Made by a program: the position numbers and the translations under genes. From assembly GCA_027186245.1 (NCBI GenBank), contig CP114492.1, positions 10,258,501 through 10,322,500 on the forward strand: DNA of 64,000 bases. The letters run 5' to 3'. This stretch comes from Coriaria nepalensis (taxonomy: Eukaryota; Streptophyta; Magnoliopsida; Cucurbitales; Coriariaceae). Positions 1 through 11,246 of this stretch are shown piece by piece. Each line of letters begins with the position of its first letter. Positions within the stretch are counted from its first letter, which is position 1. The notes under the pieces were generated by a model. It was not told the DNA's origin. It did not search any database and saw only the letters and a list, made by a program, of their open reading frames with translations.

Positions 1-1238
1 CTTAGGATTGAAATTGCTGACCTTTTCTCCGTACGTCTTAGTGTACTTAGTAGGAATAAGACTTCTATTACAATTTACACATGTAGAATGTAAGTAGACA
101 AATTACCTTCCTTAATTATAAGCAATAAATAAAATATAAACGAAGAGCCAATGGTCTGGCATCTATGTCGAAAGAACATCATTCATCAGCGTAATTTGCT
201 GCCTGTTCACTTTCTTTACCTTAATTAACTTACAGAAGCTTAATTAACAAGAAAAAAGAGAAAGGGAAAGATTAAACAACAACAAAAAAAGGAATAAAGC
301 CATAGATCTAGATTATAGCATCAATACTCATATCTTTCTAATTTCCTACTTTACAATCAATGGGTTCTTAATACTCATTCTATAATGGCTAATCGGACCA
401 AGATTAAGAACCCTTAATGTCGTATTTGAATTCCAATATTTGATATTTCAATCTTATTCTAATTAACTAAGGCCTTATCTCGTAATCCACGAACCATTCC
501 TACTAATAGTGAGAATACAGTCCATGAGTTAATTATATATATAAGCTAACTTTAGGTTATAATTCAAATAATAGAGCAATCCCTTTTACGTTACCATATG
601 CTCGAGGCGGCGCCACCGTGCATGCATGTGGGGACCTGGCCTGCTGGCTGCTGCTACCCAATTATTATTTTTTATGATATAAACTATGTCGGTGTAGAAG
701 AAGAACTGCTTTTTCGCCATGATAACCTTTTTATAGCTTAGCCTGATGTAGAGCAGGTGAACAACTTTGATCTTCTTATATTCGGATCTCTGTACGTAAT
801 TTCACATATATAAATAACAAATATCGTTAAGAATCCACCACCTTTGACCTTTCAAGTAGAAGAGAATTGAATTGAGAGCTGTTTTTAAATCTTATTATAT
901 ACGTCTCATATGTACATATTTCGCATTCAGTCACTTGTCCTAATTTGCAGACAGGTATATCTTAATCAATTATCATAACCTTAATTACACTTAATTATCA
1001 TAATTAAATGCTAAAGCTCTACCTAGACTACATGGTAGTTAGCTACAGCATGGGACCACTTTTCTCCCGTACGTCATGAAATTTCATGCTTCTTAATTAT
1101 CGTGAAACAAACCAAACATAATTATATGATTATATATGTGTATTTGCCTTCTCTACCTCTCTGTAGTATACTGATCACGACACAGTTTTGAGTCATTTCG
1201 AATCCTAGAAATTGCCTAGCTAGCTAACAGTAGCAGTA
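1..1238. other. AT-rich intergenic region upstream of the peroxidase pseudogene
   Basis: No open frame with recognisable protein similarity was seen on either strand. The DNA is AT-rich with short non-coding frames. The last few hundred bases, up to the peroxidase ATG at 1239, should hold its promoter, but I could not single out a convincing TATA box. Confidence 0.5.
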
Positions 1239-2484
1239 ATGGCACGGCCCATATCTCATTATCATTCAGCAATTTTGATCGTAATTAGTATTTTAGGGGC
1301 TCTTAGCTTCCACTCAAGCTCAGCTCAAGCTTGGGTTTTATTCTCAGACTTGCCCTAAAGCTGAGAAAATCATACAAGATTTCGTTCACCAGCACATCCA
1401 CAATGCTGCTTCTCTTGCAGCTGCCCTCATATGACTCCACTTCCACGATTGCTTTGTCCGGGTTTGTGTTTGCAATTAATCTCCTCCTCCTGATCGTCAT
1501 CTTCTGAACTGATATTATCATGTGTATGGATCATGATCAGGGCTGTGATGCGTCTGTACTTATAAATTCAACATCGACCAACCCAGCTGAAAAGGCGGGA
1601 GCGCCTAATCTAACACTAAGAGGCTTCGACTTCATAAACAGAGTAAAGAGCCTGTTAGAAGCTGAATGTCCGGCGTTGTCTCTTGTGCCGATACTATCGC
1701 TTTGGTTGCTAGAGACTCCATTGTTGCCACTGTAAGAACTACATACATCACTGTAAGAACTACAATCATGTTTTTTAAATTGATCGTGATGTCGTATGGT
1801 TATGCAGGGAGGTCCGTTTTGGAGTGTTCTGACAGGTCGTAGGGATGGACTGATCTCAAATGCCTCAGAAGCTTTAACTATTATCCCTGCTCCTACTAGC
1901 AACTTCACTACTCTCCAAACGCTTTTTGCTAACAAGGGTCTCGATCTAAAAGACTTGGTCCTGCTATCTGGTATTTCATTAACCAGTCAGTTAAGAGTAA
2001 AACATGACGTAATTAAGATACTAAGTTTACGTACGTGCGTCTATTATTTACAGGAGCTCACACGATCGGCGTGTCTCATTGCTCATCATTTTCCAGCCGT
2101 CTGTACAATTTCACCAGAGTGGGCGATGAAGGAGTGGGCGATGAAGATCCAGCTTTGGACAGCGAATATGCAGCGAATCTAAAAGCCAGAAAGTGCAAGA
2201 ACGTAAACGATAACACGACGATCGTCGAGATGGATCCCGGAAGCTTTAGAACGTTTGATCTAAGCTACTACACTCTTCTTCTCAAGAGACGTGGTCTGTT
2301 CCAATCTGATTCTGCTCTTACCACAAGCTCTACTACAAAAGCGTACGTCACACAACTGGTTCAAGGCCCGCTCGGGAACTTCTACGCTGAATTTGCTAAA
2401 GCTATGGAGAAGATGGGTCGGATCAGTGTAAAGACGGGATCGGAGGGTGAGGTTAGGAAGAACTGTGCGGTGGTGAATGGTTAA
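1239..2484 (+). pseudogene. class III peroxidase pseudogene (peroxidase 30-like)
   Basis: Class III peroxidases are secreted haem enzymes that use H2O2 on cell-wall phenolics. The family's four-exon structure is visible at about 1239-1461, 1541-1731, 1808-1970 and 2054-2484, with good splice sites. It has a signal peptide, the distal-histidine motif LHFHDCFVR, GCDASVLINS, the proximal-histidine motif LLSGAHTIGVSHC split across the last intron, and a normal C-terminus. Three lesions break it. The signal-peptide frame and the mature frame (AQLKLGFYSQTCP) disagree near 1312-1320. A TGA at 1432-1434 stands where the family has Arg, just before the distal histidine. One base appears lost near 1668-1674, where the conserved VSCAD stretch drops out of frame. 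Exon 4 also carries a 15-bp tandem duplication (VGDEG/VGDED, around 2119-2148). Exons 3 and 4 are otherwise intact, so decay looks recent. Sequencing error could explain one lesion but hardly all three. Confidence 0.85.
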
Positions 2485-5030
2485 CATATTCCTAAAGTGG
2501 GTTTTGTTTAATTAATACAAGATTTGTTTGAGTCTTGACTAAAGTATAGTTATCATGTGCTTCTGTTCAGAATGTTGTATGTGTTGTCGTTTTGGGGGTA
2601 TACGTTGCTTTATTCGTTTGAAGAATTGAGCTTCTTTGTAATCTTCCATTTTTCGTCTTTGTCTAGGAAGCTGATTCTGTTTGTACCATAAAAATATTAA
2701 ATAATTAATAAATTAAATTGTGAAAAATGCACGTTGCTATTTGAGGCCACAAATTCTTCTACGGAATCTAATTGCTCAGCCATTTACATTAGAAACGAGA
2801 GCTGTTGCTTATAAACAGTACCGATCTTTATAGTCAGTAGAATATCATGATAATTATGTAAATGTTTAGTAAAAATTAAAAGTATTGAATATAATATATA
2901 TATAATTTTTAATAATAATTAATATTACTGTTAATGAAAATTATTTAATGACTATTTTACATGTAACTCTCAAACTTAAGACACAATATTTTCTTGAGTA
3001 CATAGCTTCATGTTTTGACATCATTTTAATTAGATTTAGCCCTAGCTATGGGTGAATACATTGTGAACCGTTAGGAATGAAGGTTGTTAGTGGTAAAGAG
3101 ATAATCAATCGCTTATGTATTTGGAAAAAATGTCTTATGGATTATATATTTTATTGAATAAAAAATCTCTATAGAGTAGTATGGTATGAAATGAGTTTCT
3201 GTAAATTTATTATCGATATCAATATAGATATAATGGTCTATATGATTTGTCTATTATGGCTTAACAGTTAAACCATGCTCTACGACGAATTGGAATATTG
3301 GTGAGATTGAAAGATTACTATTGTAATCATATTATAGTAACAACATGTTCATTCAGAAAATGGTACTTCTCATATCCTAGGTAGTCTTGACACTATACTA
3401 GAAGTTAATATTCGAGGTCTAAAGTTATTTAATCATAAGATGATTAAGTTAACTTTTATAATTTAAAATGTTATTTTAAATTAAACGAACTTAATTTAGA
3501 ATTAAATCAAATCATAAAAGTGTATGAAATCCTCACACTGGCGTGATGTAGAATCCCATCAGTCACACACATAAGGTTCATAATAACTCAGTTAAAGTTT
3601 TGTCGGAAAAAAAATGAAAAATTGACCAAAATATTTTAAGGTAAAATTATAATTTGATTATAATTTATTAATTTATTTAGAAATTCTTAATAGTAATTCT
3701 TAAGAGTTTATTAAGGGTAAAATAGTAATTCTTAATTTATTAATTTAATATAATAGAGCTATATTAATACAACTAAGTATGTCATTAATTTATTTAGAAA
3801 TTAATAAGTTACATATTAACTTTTGTTTGATTATAAAAGTATTCTAAATATTCATATTAATAATCAAATATTAAATAGTTAATGGATTAGATTATTAATT
3901 AAATTTTTATAGGTCAAATTAATCAAATTGTTGATTAAATATCTGTAAGTAAGACCCATTAGAGTGGCCGACCATGATATTGGTTTGACTCAATTTTATT
4001 TTTTAAGAGTTTTAAGAAAAAAAATTACTTAAGGTGATAAGAGTTTTAAAATAACTATAAAATCTAATGTGATTAGGAAATTATAACATAATTGTGCCTT
4101 TATATACATCCTAAGGCCTTGGCCAAATACATCAAGTTTGCTCGCAAGCACCCTAGGCCAAAAAATCCATGGGAAGAAAAGAGTATTTTCTTTTTCTTTT
4201 TCTCAAACTTATTATCTCATGTGTTAATATTCTAAGTGAAAATTTAACTGTGTAAAACAAATCGTGTGGACTAAGGTTAGAAGGCGAACACATTGACGCA
4301 TTCTCATCTTAATAAGAAGAATTATGTAATCAAGAAGATGATGTATTTCTTTTCCTTAATCTTAATTTAATTTGATGAGATTTTTTGTGTTTTCTATAAA
4401 ATATTATATATAATATAATATTGTATGATCGATCTTGACAGAAACTATACATGTTGATTGATTTGATCAAATTCCTCATAAAAAAATGACTGATTCAATT
4501 TAGATACCTCACGAAAAAATCAAATGATTTTGTTCGGTTTTTTTTTCTAAAAAATTGGATTTGGGTTTTGTTTTCCAATTTGTCTAATATTAATTTTTTT
4601 TTTTAGAAAATAAAAAATTTAAATTTAAATTATAAAATAAAATAAAAAATTATTAAAAGAGAAAAATAATAATAATAAAAATTAAGGATGAAAAAAAATT
4701 AAAAAATTCTCACTTAAATTATATAAAATTTAAAACGTTGCAAGAATCCTGATAAATTTATATAAATCATATTATATATTAAAATAACATACTTACTTTA
4801 AATTCTAATAAAAAATAATTAAATTAAAATATTATAAAATAAAATGAAGAGTATTAAGAGTTTTTTTTTTTTGTAATTCTTTAAATTTTTGGCTGACCCG
4901 GTTCGTTATAATTGGATTATTCCACCAAAGACGTGGTAAAAATATTTCATCTAAGAATTTCTCGCTTTCTGCCAGTATTCTCTTCCGGTGAGCGTTTGAG
5001 CGAGGGAGAAAAGCAATTTTACTCTCTTCG
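2485..5030. other. AT-rich intergenic region with possible degenerate mobile-element DNA
   Basis: No gene is supported. After a short probable 3' UTR for the peroxidase, the region is strongly AT-rich. A more complex stretch at about 3050-4330 includes a TATA-like segment (near 4100) and looks like an old LTR fragment. I cannot define termini, a target duplication or any coding remnant. Poly-T and poly-A runs are common around 4540-4870. Confidence 0.35.
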
Positions 5031-5300
5031 ATGTTTGTTTCGGAGAGAGCTACAGAAAACGTACAGTTCCAAATGCTGAATGGCGCAATCTTCTTCTTGG
5101 TGAAGCTTTCATATATGTTCTTCGTCTTCTTCAGAGATTAACAACAAATATCTTTTCATAGAAGAATCTTGTGAACAGGATACACCGTCAAGATTCTATT
5201 TCTCCGTATTTGTATTTGGCTTACAAACTTTCGCGGTGAGGATCGGTGCTGGTGCTTTTTCAGAAGTATATTTCTCTGTGTACGCTATAGTTTTTTTGTG

Positions 5301-8300
5301 ATGGTTGAGCGGAAGCAATTCAAGACAAGGCTATGCGCCCAGTATCAGAAAGGCCGGTGTTCACGCCCCGATTGCTCGTTCGCACATGGAAACGCCGAGC
5401 TCCGGCGTTTCTCTAGCTCATATAGGGGTAAAATTGTGCTCCTTTTTTCTCTGTTCTTATTGCTTCGTTTTCTGCCCTAATTCAACTCTTAGTAAGGGGG
5501 CTGTGATGGATGAATAAGCAATATTAGCTGCTAACCCGGTCTATGTGCTTGCCAATCGATGTTGAGTGGTTTTTCTGCTTCTTTCTACGCCTTATCAACT
5601 GCATCCCTACAGCATTATTATATATAAGTAGTATCATTGTTAGTGTTTTGTTGCTTTTATTTTGTGTTTTAGTAAGGTATGGTTACTGGAACGAGTGACA
5701 ATATCAATGTGGTAGTATAAGAATGATAAAATTCACAAGCGGCTGAATTCCTTCAACCCCTCCTGCTATTTGTGTGCTTACTTTTTTGACAAGCACTCAT
5801 GCAGCTCTTACTATGAGCGAGTGTTAAGTAAACTTGCAAATGAGCTTTTCACCCCTTCGTGATTTTCTGCTGCTATTCTATGACTTCTAGAGGAGGGTTT
5901 GTCATCTGGTTGATGTTCTCCTTGTTACCTTTCTTGTTTGTAGTTGTGTTTTTATGCACTTTTTCCCTATCCATACACTTTATTTAATGTGCTATTTGTT
6001 CCTTGTAGTGCATCATAAGAAATAAAATTTGAGTGGAGGAAGTCATAGATTATATTCCCAGCTTGGCATGAAACAATTACTAGAGTATGAAAGAAAGTGG
6101 TCACATAAAGTGCACCACTGACTTCTGATTATTGATTCTAACATCAGCCTCTATATCTGACTTTTGACCCCAGTCTTTAAGTTTTCATCTGTTGTAGTCA
6201 TAAGTTTTAGCCACATTTCTCCAGTTGGTCCATTTGATTGATGTTTATATGATGTACTTGTGCTTATACATGTATAAGGTATGTGAACATAATTCCACTT
6301 CCATCACTGCTATGTGAGTTCCGGTTCCTAGATGATCGATATCCCCATTATTTAATTGGTTCTGTACATATCAAGCAAGAGAACCTGTATGTATGTGTAC
6401 TTATATATACATGTAAACAGATAGTATTAGAGTCATTCCAATATTGGGAGATCGTCAGTATCTTGTTGTAAACATATGCATTGTCAGAATTTTCGCAGGT
6501 CACTAGATTGAAAGTTTAGATGTAATGACAGGTTCAGAGCACTTTTTTCTTCGGAAAGCATTGTGCTGGATGTTACATCTTAGAGCTGATGTGATATTTT
6601 CCTGGGATTTTTTTCATGGTTTTCTGTACTGCATCCACAAACAGCAAAGCTTTTATTGAAGGATCATGAATTTCTTGCTAGTGTACATATCTTCGACAGA
6701 ATTTGTAAATTTTCCATACATGTTCTTAGTCCAAGTTCTTCCATTCCGGTGATTGGGGCTCACCATACTTCATTTATTAATGCCCCTTGAATGATGATGC
6801 AAACGGATTTCTTATATGGAGCATCAATGCTTCTATAATGGCGAGTTTTACCAGAAGATCAAATTTTCGTTTGTATGGATTACATATATCCATCCCGTTA
6901 TGTGGACTTCTGGAGGTATCTCTTCCACTTGGATCAAATTATATATTATATTGCTGATCAAGAAGACGCGGATTTAGACTGTTCTTCGTACTCTGATATT
7001 TGAAGGTGTTCTCATTGATTGTATGTCAATTGAGGATTTTTACTTTTTCATTATCTCCATGGCCTTACTAACTGGCATGGAGGCACTATTACTGTTCATT
7101 TTTCTGTTTCTCATGTTTTCCTTGTAATGGGAAGCTTAGCCTTTATGAGATTATAGCTGACTATTCTGCTTTTCTGGAAGAGTAATTAGTATTTAGATTA
7201 AACCTGCCATGGAAATTCTTCTCTCTTTATTACAGGCACTCGTGATTATCCAGGCAGTGATCTGAGAGATAAGCTTGGCAGAAGGCATTCTCCACTGCAG
7301 GGTAGAGATGCAAGAGGATGGAATGCACTTCGTGGTAGGAAACAATCTCTTTTTATTCATGTCTTTTTGTTCTCCTTTAGTACAATTAACTACAATTGCT
7401 TGATACATATTTTACATTCAGCCCCTCATGAGTATATCATTACATTTATAGTTTTCAAAATCACGAGAACATTTGTAATCTTTCACCCAATCCTCACTGT
7501 TTTTTGGTAAAACTTAAATTGCAGATGGCTCCTCCATGCCCCTCAACAGACCGGAGTAAGTTATCAATCCCTTCTCAAATTCAGGTGGTTAATGAACCTC
7601 TGTGTTCATGAATAGTGGTTCAAATTTATAGTGATAGAAAACAAAGGAAAAGACATCATGCTGATGGACAAAGGGACTTTTCTGGAAGTTTCAGAGTTTC
7701 AGACGGGAGGGAAGAACAAGTTAGAAAAGGAAATTTTACCCCATCCACTTCCAGAGATGTTTCTGAGGAGCAGGTTTCTGTGTAGATAAATATTTCATTA
7801 ATTTACAGTAATGGTTTCTTTTGATTTATGTTTCTTGAATTGCAGATAAAGAAAGTGCTGTCAGATATTACCATGGCTGATGACCATCTTCATCGAGTTC
7901 TGGTCAGTTTTCTATCATATGTATCAGCTTCCTGCACCCCTTATGTGTGTGCATGATATAGATAACAAGATCCAAGAAAGTTGATTACTCTCTTATCACA
8001 AAGTCAGATGTCACGGGAGTACAACAGCCTGTCTCAATACTTCCTCAAGATTCAAAATGTAATCCCAATATGGTGTCTGATTTGGGATTCCGATTAGGGG
8101 GCTAACAGAAAGTTTTTTTTTCCTGTTCATCCATGTAACTAGTGTTGATCATTTTATCCGCATCCGACCCAATTCGATCCAATCCGACATGTCGGGTACC
8201 ATTATATACCCTTTAAAATATTCTACGGGTCGAAGGGCCTCGACCTGTGAAGGCCTTTTGACCCTTAGAGTTACTCTATGGGTCGAAGGTCTCAAGGCCC

Positions 8301-10684
8301 TGAGAATATACATATTGGTCTGTGGTCAAAGGGTCGAAGGGTCGAAGGACATCTCACATAAATTAGAGTCGAAAGACATCTCACATAAATTAGAGTCGAA
8401 ATGCATCTCACATAAATTAGAGTCGAAGGGCGAAGGGTCGAAAGTCTCGAGGCCCTAAGATGCACAAACCAACGTTTCACATGTCGGTCTAAGACTCAGA
8501 CCGACATCTCACATATCGGTATGTGGTCGAAGGGAGGACATCTCAAACCGACGTCTCACATAATTCGAGTCTCTTCGAAGGGTCAAAGGGTTGAAAGGTA
8601 TCTCAGACCGAAGGGCATCTCACATAATTCGACCATTCGAAAGGTATCTCACATCTCACATGTGAGATGTATAATTAGTTACGTACGTAACTATGTATAT
8701 ATTTTAATTGATAAAATCTTACATAAATACATATAATTAATAGATATAGTTACATACATCTTAGTCTAAATATATACAATTATGTGTAATTACCATTTAC
8801 AAAATAATAATAATATTTAAAAAAAAAAAATGGGTATCCGACCATCCGATCCTGTATGGATCGGGAAGGATCAGAGATACTACCTCCTATTTTGATTGGA
8901 TTGGATCGTATTTGACCCGTTGCACATCCCTACATGCGACAACTTATACTACAACAAGCATAATGGTGACACTGTGATACACCTTCCCTTACCTGTGAAG
9001 ATGATATGAAATTAGTCCAATCGAAGAGTCATCACATATATATAGTTTTGGCTCACTTCTCTCAAGTAAATTTCAACTAGGCTTTCTGTGACGAAGCATA
9101 CTTTTGTTTTTGGAAGGATCGCATGGATGAGAAGATGCAAGAGACGGAGATTCTCACTTCTAGAATCAAGGAGCTTGAGTCTCAACTATATGCAGAGAAC
9201 GAAGAATGTAAAAGGTATTGTCAGTTGATCGCTAGGTTAGGTTTTTTTTTTTAATGAATATTTCTGCTGAATATGGATGCCTCTTTACTCCTTCTGTGGG
9301 ACATGAATATTTAGGATCACAACAAAAATCAAGAAATTTGTCAAAGCACATAATCATTACACTCGGGCACAAGATGAACTGAAACGGCAAGTTTTCCCCA
9401 CCTGAATATATTATAGACTGTTTTCATCTGCATATATTTGTATATATATATATATACTGTGGTGTCAGGTGTGAGTGGAGAGAGAGAGTCGAAGTTAGAT
9501 AGGGTTATTGAAGCTTCATGAGATGTTTGAAATTTGTAGATCGAATGCCCGGCTTCAAAAGATAAGTGATGAGCTTGGATTAGATATTTCTAGAAATGGT
9601 GTCAATGAAGAGGATTCTAGTGTCAATATCATGAGTGATGGAGAGACAACTGGCCATCAGCTCAAAGGTACTACTCCAAGCAAGAGAAGGTTGTGCATTG
9701 ATCAACCCGTAGCTGAAGAATCAAAACAAACTGGTATCTTATGACAATCCTTTGTTACAAAGGATATGTAGAACTTCGAGCTTGTTTACAAATTCATCTA
9801 ACATGATAGTATTTTTTTCATTACAGAATTGTATTCCAGCTTATTCTAGTCTATAGAATTTTTTTATTCTTCAGCTAGTTGATGAAATTGATCACGTCTT
9901 ATTAACATTAACATGCATGTCCTTTGATAGCAATTTTAACTAAAGGACATCCAGAGGAAGCTAATGGATTGACAAGATTCTCTCGTTGGAATATACATCC
10001 TCAGTCAGCCTATGGCAACAGAATTGAGGCAGTGGAAAACAGAACATATGGTCCTAGGGCTATGGAAATTGGAAGCAAGCATAAGAGAGGCAGAGCACAC
10101 ACTAATAGCGTTTCCCCTGCTCATAAGGTCAACTTGCTCTAACAATTTATAAAAAAATTGGTGCATTAGTGATAACCCACATTATAACCTGCGTATTCTT
10201 TCTGTCGGAGATAAACTCTCATTATATATATAATCCTTGCATTGAAGTTTTGTTATAATCAAATGTGCAGTTGCTAAGGGGTCTAGAGCCAGGTGTTATA
10301 GTCCTATCAACCAGCATGGTAGCTCATGCAGTTGACGAGGAAGTTGATACTGAATTAGAGGATAAAATTGAGGCCCGTGAAACTGCATCCAGAAGGAACA
10401 GGAGAGAACCCAAGAATGAGAGCATCGACTTGCCTCTTCCGCCTCCTCCTCCACTTCCGCTTCATCTTCCCCCACCTCCAATTCATCCAACTCATCATCT
10501 TCAGGTCTGTCACCAATTCAGCTTTACACGATTCATATATATGCATTATTTTCTGATTAGTTTTTTTTTACCCCCATAAAATGTAGCCATTGACGTAAGA
10601 TTTTGCTTGCAATTTCAGGGTAGCGGAAAAAATGCCACCATCGAGGAAGTTGGAGAAGAATCTGTGCATGTAGATATTGTCTGA
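5301..10684 (+). CDS. zinc finger CCCH domain protein (AtC3H40/C3H13-like)
   Basis: Eleven exons can be joined: 5301-5427, 7236-7334, 7525-7555, 7632-7773, 7846-7902, 9117-9214, 9315-9386, 9540-9733, 9931-10127, 10271-10504 and 10619-10684. They give about 438 residues with consistent phases. The start ATG opens MVERKQFKTRLC. A single CCCH finger (C-x7-C-x4-C-x3-H, RLCAQYQKGRC then SRPDCSFAHG) occupies residues 11-30. The middle is an Arg/Ser/Asp-rich stretch and then a coiled coil (KMQETEILTSRIKELESQL). The C-terminal third is basic, with a short proline-rich run near residue 400. The family is probably nuclear and RNA-binding; that is family knowledge, and the exact target is not visible. 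The intron after exon 7 appears to use a GC donor (cg|gcaagt). The intron between exons 5 and 6 holds a hAT-like element. The Arabidopsis counterpart is probably At3g21810, which agrees with the neighbours. Confidence 0.85.
8347..8427. repeat. 27-bp tandem repeat, three copies, inside the hAT-like element
   Basis: Units at 8347-8373, 8374-8400 and 8401-8427 are nearly identical. Each contains CATCTCACATAAATTAGAG followed by TCGAA, with changes only in the first three or four bases. Broken, related units continue to about 8660. Confidence 0.9.
8481..8507. repeat. inverted repeat (10-bp arms, 7-base loop)
   Basis: ATGTCGGTCT at 8481-8490 pairs perfectly with AGACCGACAT at 8498-8507 across the spacer AAGACTC. 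It lies within the hAT-like element and may be part of its subterminal structure. Confidence 0.8.
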
Positions 10685-11246
10685 TGATTAACTTAAATTT
10701 TCAAGACATGGCGGGAACAGATTTGATACATCGGTTTGTGTAGATCATTTTTGCTCTGTTCTCGTAGAGTTGGACGCATAGATTTTTGTCAGCTTGTGAA
10801 TTCTTAGCATGCATCGAATGGCTGAACCACTTTCTAAGTTTTCGACAATATTAAAAGTTTCTACTATTCTAAAGCAGTACTTGGTCAAAGTAAGATGGTT
10901 TACTTTTTGTCAGCTAAAATCACAAACGATCCCATACAAGACTTCAAGTTATCAACGATACACTGATAGAAAAATACGACCAAATATAACAGTGTACTGA
11001 AATAGCAAAATGTGTTCAATATGGAAAACCCTTGAATCTGGAAACGAAGTAGAAAGAGTTGAAATCCAAGCAACTAAGATACATCAATAAACTTTTTTCA
11101 GAGTCTGCTGGACACAGTTCGTACGACATCTAATACATTGAACAAATGTCGAATGGAACATATGCCTCCCAAGGAACGCAGGAAGTATACAGGGGCAGTC
11201 CTCTATCTAGAAAATTTTAGTTTCATTGTTTTACTTGGCCTGAGTA

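Larger units (their letters stand above)
8132..8940. mobile_element. non-autonomous hAT-like element in a CCCH-gene intron
   Basis: The body runs from 8140 to 8932 (793 bp). The left end begins TAGTGTTGATCA. The right end, read inward, begins TAGGGATGTGCAACGGGTC, a start typical of plant hAT elements. Both ends share CGATCCAATCC close to the terminus. Flanking 8-mers CATGTAAC (8132-8139) and CATGCGAC (8933-8940) match at 6 of 8 positions, as expected for an old 8-bp hAT target duplication. There is no transposase frame. The inside holds a 27-bp tandem repeat, a hairpin and many variants of the word TCTCACAT. The terminal inverted repeats are imperfect, so the assignment is an inference. Confidence 0.55.

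Noticed and set aside
8347..8427. Possible CRISPR-like or telomeric array
   Set aside because: The units are contiguous with no spacers and lie inside a mobile element in a plant genome.
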